A stretch of 9,357 nucleotides of DNA from Oceanococcus sp041619315 (GTDB taxonomy: Bacteria; Pseudomonadota; Gammaproteobacteria; Nevskiales; Oceanococcaceae). The position numbers were made by a program, and so were the translations under genes. The DNA is taken from the NCBI GenBank assembly GCA_041619315.1, contig JBFKEC010000124.1, positions 1-9,357 on the forward strand. The letters run 5' to 3'. Below, in pieces: positions 5,079 to 9,357 of the stretch. The notes beneath the pieces are model-generated. The model was not told the DNA's origin. It made no database searches and was given only the letters and a program-made list of their open reading frames with translations. Positions within the stretch are counted from its first letter, which is position 1. Each line of letters opens with the position of its first letter.

Positions 5079-6998
5079 ATGAAGATCCAACAACCCAGCA
5101 TTATCGCGCCGCTGATCCTGGCCTGCAGCCTGCTGGGGGCAGGCTGTGGCGGCAGCTCCGGCGGCTCCCAGACCAGCGCCCCGCAAAACTTCGATGAGGC
5201 CTGCGCTCTGCTCCCAGACTGTGCCCAACCGCGCTACGACGCATCCCAGGACAAACAGGCGCTTTACCGCGTGCTGCTCGAGCGTGACAGCGCAGGCGCG
5301 ATCACAATCGTCAACGTCGATCAGGTCGAGGTCTTTGCCGGCAACGGTGTGCCGCTGTCGCATATGGGGGCCAGTCATTTGCTGCTCGGACTGGATGCCA
5401 ACGGTGATCAGCTTGATGCCCAGGAAGTGAGTTTCCCGCAAACACTGGGACTGGAGTCGCTGGAGGAATTCGAGCGCATCGAGATCGACCTGAGCGATCA
5501 GACTGTCAACACGGTGGCTTACCTGAACGCCGACGAGGCCATAGCAACGCTGGGGGTTGCCGACGAAAACGGTGACCTGGTGGCGCTGCAAACGTTGCCA
5601 CAGCAGGCACGCCACAAAACCACCGCGCAGGCGAAAAACAATCTGCAGCCCAGCGGACATTGCGCCCATGTGCGCATTCTGGATGGCGAAATTGACCGCT
5701 TCTCGGCCCAGGGCATGGCTTATTACAACGACACCGTGCTGCTGGAACCAGGCCCAACTCAGCGTGCGGTCATCGTCGCCGCACTCAACCGCATGACCCC
5801 ATTGATGTGCCATGCACTCGGCCGAATAGCCATCGGCACGGTCAAGGATCGGGGTGACCTCAATGGCGCAGTGGCCCAGGTGGGCGGCGGCGACTTCATG
5901 TTGATCAACGCCGGCAACCTGCGTTACACCGAAGACAATCTGGCCAGTTTCGAGTCCATGCGGGTGAACATGATGCGCACCATCCTGCATGAAGCGGGAC
6001 ATGCGCTGGAAGCGCTGCTCAACGCCAATGCCGCGAATAACGGCGACTATGGCGGCCATTGGTCGGCTGCTGATCGTAGCGTGGCCAGCCAGACCATCGA
6101 CAACGTGCGCCTGGAGGTCGGTCTGCGTGCGGAATGGAAGCGTATGCACCGGGCCTTCGCCGATGAAGGGTTTGCCGAGATGTGGGCCAACGAAGGTGGC
6201 CCGGCACGCGAAGTGGTGCGGCAGTTCACTGCGGTCGAAACGGCCGAAGGCGGATTCATGTCCCGCTATGGCGGCACCGCATATACCGATGACATTGCCG
6301 AAATGGTCAGCTGGGTCTATGCAGCGGAGCTGTTCAGCAATGCAGGCATCCCCGAAGGTCGCGCTGACAAGGAAGATTTTGCCTGCCAGCAAATGCGCCT
6401 GCACACCGAGGACAACGTCCCGGGACGCCTGGCCGCGGTGTACAGCAAAGTGATGTTCCTGCATGACCTGGGCGCCCTGGACAGCTCCGATGTGGCGACT
6501 TGCCTGGGCTCGAACATCGGGCTATCTGATCGCAGCGATGGTTTCCATGTGTCCCAGGACGGTAGCCACCTGAGCAGCTTCGAAGATCAGGTCGAAGCCA
6601 AAATCGGCAACACCGACGAAGGCTCTTTAGTGTTTGAGCTCAGTGCCCACGGTGAAGCCAGTTTTGGTGACGAGCGTTACCCGGCACTGTTTCGCCTGCA
6701 GCTGGATTTGATCAACCATGCCTGGCAGGACGAAGTTGCCTACCGCGACAGCCCGCCCTGGCCGCGTGGCCTGTATCCACTCAAATCCAGCGGACTCAAT
6801 GTGCTGGAACTGCGCCTGGATGGTGAACCATCCGGGGATTTCGACTCAACCGAGGGCTTTGTACTGGTCGCGCAATCATCCAATCAGCGCATCGCCGGCT
6901 CGATCTTCCTGACCGAAGTGTGGCGCCCACATGCACCCGTGCCTGTGCCCGAGGTTTACGACCCGCCGCTGATCATCCGTTTCGAAATCAGCAAATAG
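5079..6998 (+). CDS. Putative lipoprotein zinc metallopeptidase
   Basis: The 639-aa product starts with a lipoprotein signal (Leu18-Leu-Gly-Ala-Gly-Cys23) followed by a Gly/Ser-rich linker, so it should be anchored in a membrane, probably the outer one because Gly follows the cysteine. Residues about 35-185 are predicted beta-rich. The central part contains HEAGH at 304-308, the zinc-binding and catalytic motif of HExxH metallopeptidases. Two later motifs could supply the third ligand: DEGFAEMW (Glu363/Glu367) and TDDIAEM (Glu408). The C-terminal 120 residues look like another beta domain. I do not recognise a named family; substrate and activity are unproven. Start: a GTG at 5073 is also in frame, but the ATG at 5079 followed by Lys gives a better signal peptide. 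It follows the porin-like gene by 8 nt and converges on the kinase gene. Confidence 0.8.
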   Translation: MKIQQPSIIAPLILACSLLGAGCGGSSGGSQTSAPQNFDEACALLPDCAQPRYDASQDKQALYRVLLERDSAGAITIVNVDQVEVFAGNGVPLSHMGASHLLLGLDANGDQLDAQEVSFPQTLGLESLEEFERIEIDLSDQTVNTVAYLNADEAIATLGVADENGDLVALQTLPQQARHKTTAQAKNNLQPSGHCAHVRILDGEIDRFSAQGMAYYNDTVLLEPGPTQRAVIVAALNRMTPLMCHALGRIAIGTVKDRGDLNGAVAQVGGGDFMLINAGNLRYTEDNLASFESMRVNMMRTILHEAGHALEALLNANAANNGDYGGHWSAADRSVASQTIDNVRLEVGLRAEWKRMHRAFADEGFAEMWANEGGPAREVVRQFTAVETAEGGFMSRYGGTAYTDDIAEMVSWVYAAELFSNAGIPEGRADKEDFACQQMRLHTEDNVPGRLAAVYSKVMFLHDLGALDSSDVATCLGSNIGLSDRSDGFHVSQDGSHLSSFEDQVEAKIGNTDEGSLVFELSAHGEASFGDERYPALFRLQLDLINHAWQDEVAYRDSPPWPRGLYPLKSSGLNVLELRLDGEPSGDFDSTEGFVLVAQSSNQRIAGSIFLTEVWRPHAPVPVPEVYDPPLIIRFEISK

Positions 6999-7006
6999 TC
7001 CACGCT

Positions 7007-7030
7007 GCCCGGCCGTCTAGGCGGCCGGGC
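7007..7030. terminator. GC-rich hairpin between convergent genes
   Basis: A 9-bp perfect stem (GCCCGGCCG at 7007-7015, complement at 7022-7030) with a 6-nt loop lies 8 nt after the lipoprotein stop. It overlaps the last codons and stop of the kinase gene on the other strand. It has no T tract on either side, so it could be a weak bidirectional terminator or an RNA 3'-end stabiliser. Confidence 0.45.
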
Positions 7031-8939
7031 GCGGTTGCTGGTTCAACGGCAGCCACAACCGCACCGTCACGCCCTTTGCCGGCTGACTTTCAACCGTCAG
7101 CTCACCACCCAGCGCGCGCGCGCGCTCATGCATGTTGGTCAGTCCACGCCCTTGCCCGGCTGTGTCGGGCACAAAACCACATCCATCATCACGAATCTGA
7201 ACCCACACCCCTGGCGGCGCTTCGGCACAGCCGGTCAAGACCTCGACACGGGTGGCTGCAGCATGCTGGATCATGTTGCTCAGCGCTTCCTGTAACAAGC
7301 GCAGGATGTGCAAAGCATGCGGTGGCTGCAGCCAGTCCAGCGCGGGCAGCGATGTCACCGCCCAGTCCACTTGCAGACCGGCCTGGCGCAACTGTGGGGC
7401 CAGGCGATAGCGCAAATTGCCCAGCAAGCTGGGCAGATCGCCATCCACCGGCTCCAGCGAGTCCACGGTCAGCTTGAGATCAGCAATGGCCGTGCGCAAT
7501 GCGCGGGTGGCCCCATACTCACCCTGCCCGCCTCGCTCTGCGGCGGCCAGCGCGGTGGTCAGCTGAGCACCAATGCCATCATGAATCTCACGCATTAAGC
7601 GCTGGCGCTCTTCCGCCCGGGCCTGATCGGCAAACGCTATGCGCAGCTGTTCATGGGTTTGCTCCAGCTGTTGTTGGCGCTGCGCTACCCGCGCTTCCAG
7701 CGCCGAATTGAGCGCCGCAACCTCGCTCAGCGACTGAGCGTAGCGGGCGGTCAACGCGATAATGAAGCTGCCACACATGACCACCGCGCCAATCGGCCCC
7801 AGAAACGGTCGTTCTATCGAAATCCAACGCTGTTGTATGGCCAGATCATTCAGATTAAGCGCCAGATTGAGCAAGCAGCCTCCGGCCAGCAGCATTTGCG
7901 CCATACCCGGCTCGCGTATCGCACGCTTGAGCAAAATCACACCGGCGCTAATCGCGATCGGGGCCAGCGAAATGTAGATCAATCCGGCATAGGCGAATGC
8001 ATCAAATCCATACCCGGGCAACGTAGCCAGCGAAACCGCGCCGGCCGCGCCGATCAGTGCGTATTCCAGCCAACCTCGCGGGTGATCGTAATAGCGCAGT
8101 ACAAACAACAGAATCAGGCACATCGCCCAGGCCATCGAAATGACTGACAGCCACCAGAAGAGTTGTGCGCTGACCCACGGAACCACCACAAAAAAATGCG
8201 CTTGGCGCACGGCAAAACTGGCGGCGGCCAGGCTCAGCAATAAATGCCGGGTATCGGTGGGCTGGGCCAAAAACGTGGCAAATGCGAACACTGCGATCAC
8301 CATCAACACGCCGGTCGCGATCTCGGCGCTGCGGATGCGCATCAAGTAATTGGCTTCATAGCGTGCATTGATCACGTCCTCCGCCCCGATACGTGGCCGC
8401 GCCAATTGGATTCGCCCCATATAGGGCGAATCCAGCGCCAGCATCAGCACATTGCCAGTGGGGCGCTGCAGCGTGGCCGGCAGGACACTGTGGAACGGCC
8501 GGTTCCAGCCCATTTCAATCCGGTCCGCTTCGCGAAACGAGCGGGCAATCCGTTCACCGTTGAAAAACACCCGGACCCGATCGGTCAGGCGTGGAATATA
8601 CAGCGCCAGATCGGCACCGTTGAACAGGGCATCATCGAGTTCGAACCGGTACCAGTGCCGAGGCCCATCAAAGCCGTGCGGCCGGTCTCCCAGATAGCTC
8701 CCTTCATGGCGCTTTACGGCCTCGGAATCTGGCAGTTTCACGCGCTGCCAGTCCGCCGAAGGCTGAGGCTGGGTGCGGTCCGGCGTGACGATCCAATCGG
8801 CATGTTCAAGCAGCACAGCAGCATGGTTGTCCGCCTGTACCAGCGGACTGAACAGCCCCACCAACAGCAACAGAACGACGGCCTGCCAGTTATCTGTGCA
8901 GCAACCCCATACGCTGACCTTCAAACACCGCTTCCCCAC
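7017..8939 (-). CDS. Membrane sensor histidine kinase, NarL-partner type
   Basis: About 640 aa. Order: signal peptide ending LFSPLVQA; a periplasmic beta-sandwich (roughly 65-200) with WYRFEL, LYIPRLTDRVRVFFNGERI-like text; a multi-helix membrane region (about 205-410) suggesting a 7TMR-DISM-type sensor; a Gln/Glu-rich coiled coil (about 415-445); the HisKA_3 phosphoacceptor segment MREIHDGIGAQL with His453; and an HATPase domain with N box Glu551/Asn555, DDGCGF at 584-589 and GRGLTNMHERA. The kinase should autophosphorylate and pass phosphate to the adjacent regulator. The signal is unknown; the sandwich fold may bind a carbohydrate. No ATG lies next to the signal peptide: GTG at 8939 (AGGTG 7 nt upstream) is my choice, TTG at 8924 or ATG at 8978 are alternatives. 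All overlap the regulator gene, implying coupling. Confidence 0.9.
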   Translation of the reverse strand: MGKRCLKVSVWGCCTDNWQAVVLLLLVGLFSPLVQADNHAAVLLEHADWIVTPDRTQPQPSADWQRVKLPDSEAVKRHEGSYLGDRPHGFDGPRHWYRFELDDALFNGADLALYIPRLTDRVRVFFNGERIARSFREADRIEMGWNRPFHSVLPATLQRPTGNVLMLALDSPYMGRIQLARPRIGAEDVINARYEANYLMRIRSAEIATGVLMVIAVFAFATFLAQPTDTRHLLLSLAAASFAVRQAHFFVVVPWVSAQLFWWLSVISMAWAMCLILLFVLRYYDHPRGWLEYALIGAAGAVSLATLPGYGFDAFAYAGLIYISLAPIAISAGVILLKRAIREPGMAQMLLAGGCLLNLALNLNDLAIQQRWISIERPFLGPIGAVVMCGSFIIALTARYAQSLSEVAALNSALEARVAQRQQQLEQTHEQLRIAFADQARAEERQRLMREIHDGIGAQLTTALAAAERGGQGEYGATRALRTAIADLKLTVDSLEPVDGDLPSLLGNLRYRLAPQLRQAGLQVDWAVTSLPALDWLQPPHALHILRLLQEALSNMIQHAAATRVEVLTGCAEAPPGVWVQIRDDGCGFVPDTAGQGRGLTNMHERARALGGELTVESQPAKGVTVRLWLPLNQQPRPAA

Positions 8940-9357
8940 GTGAGTGCACCTGCAGCTTTTCGTACAGTCGTTTGACATAGGTTCCCACGGTATGTGGCGA
9001 GACATCCAGCAAACGGGCGATCTCCTGATAGGCAAAACCGCGCGCAAGCAGGTTGAGCACTTCCGTTTCGCGCTCCGACAGCGGCTGCGTCAGCCCGCTG
9101 TCAGCGCGCGCTGGCGACTGAAAACGTTGCAGTATGCGGCGGGCAATTATCGGCGTGATCGGCGAGCCACCGGCGCGCAGTTCGAAAATCCGCGCCACGA
9201 AATCCTCTTCCGAATCATCCTTGAGCAGATAGCCTGTGGCCCCGGCTTCGATACTCGACAGCACGCTGCCTTCATCGCCGAACACGCTGACCACCATGAT
9301 GTCGCACTGCGGATATAACTTGTGGCCATGTTCAATCACATGAATGCCGCTGGTATC
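8890..9357 (-). CDS. NarL/LuxR-family response regulator (5' end missing)
   Basis: Partial gene: the reading frame is open to the right edge, so the N-terminal part of the receiver, including the phosphorylated Asp, lies outside the window. The visible 155 residues begin DTSGIHVIEHG, the helix following the phosphorylation loop. They continue with VVSVFGDE and the conserved lysine in GYLLKDD, then a linker, then the LuxR-type helix-turn-helix LSERETEVLNLLARGF.YQEIARLLDVSPHTVGTYVKRLYEKL. The GTG at 9339 is an internal codon, not the start. It should bind DNA as a phosphorylated dimer. The histidine kinase gene overlaps its 3' end, a usual pairing for this family. Target genes cannot be read here; the convergent porin-lipoprotein unit is one possibility. 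Confidence 0.93.
   Translation of the reverse strand, partial: DTSGIHVIEHGHKLYPQCDIMVVSVFGDEGSVLSSIEAGATGYLLKDDSEEDFVARIFELRAGGSPITPIIARRILQRFQSPARADSGLTQPLSERETEVLNLLARGFAYQEIARLLDVSPHTVGTYVKRLYEKLQVHSRGEAVFEGQRMGLLHR

Noticed and set aside
4974..6464. 496-codon minus-strand open frame opposite the metallopeptidase lipoprotein
   Set aside because: The plus-strand frame has a signal peptide, lipobox and HEAGH motif; the minus frame is His/Gln-rich with no recognisable domain and no sensible start.
8244..8975. 243-codon plus-strand open frame opposite the kinase gene
   Set aside because: It is antisense to the kinase sensor domain, has no motif, and reads through the overlap with the response regulator.

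Overview
The window looks like an ordinary, GC-rich chromosomal stretch of a gammaproteobacterium. The evidence is the dapA / gcvR / bcp / PIN-PhoH neighbourhood, the lipoprotein directly downstream of dapA where many Gammaproteobacteria have bamC, and a tRNA-Ser(GGA) with an encoded CCA end. The exact lineage cannot be read from the sequence. I see no mobile element, CRISPR array or phage gene.

Left part (1-1633), mostly minus strand. A dapA gene is translationally coupled to a 92-aa lipoprotein that resembles only the N-terminal segment of BamC. It is followed by a tRNA-Ser(GGA) gene and a textbook rho-independent terminator. Bases 1-187 hold nothing I can assign.

Centre-left (1634-4164), plus strand and divergent from dapA. 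gcvR (two-ACT-domain regulator), bcp (thiol peroxidase) and a PIN-PhoH ATPase/RNase-type protein lie in tight succession, with gaps of 36 and 13 nt, and end at a 13-bp hairpin. They look like one transcription unit.

Centre-right (4165-6998), plus strand. An intergenic region with an operator-like 22-bp dyad precedes a small porin-like outer-membrane beta-barrel. A large lipoprotein with an HEAGH zinc-protease motif follows almost immediately. The two are probably co-transcribed and both are predicted to act at the outer membrane.

Right part (7017-9357), minus strand and convergent with the lipoprotein gene. This is a two-component system: a NarL/LuxR-type response regulator, cut by the right edge of the window, and a membrane histidine kinase whose start overlaps the regulator's end. 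The signal sensed and the genes controlled are unknown.

The most interesting items are the apparent 'lasso-only' BamC, the unassigned porin/metallopeptidase-lipoprotein pair with its upstream dyad, and a Bcp without the usual resolving cysteine.
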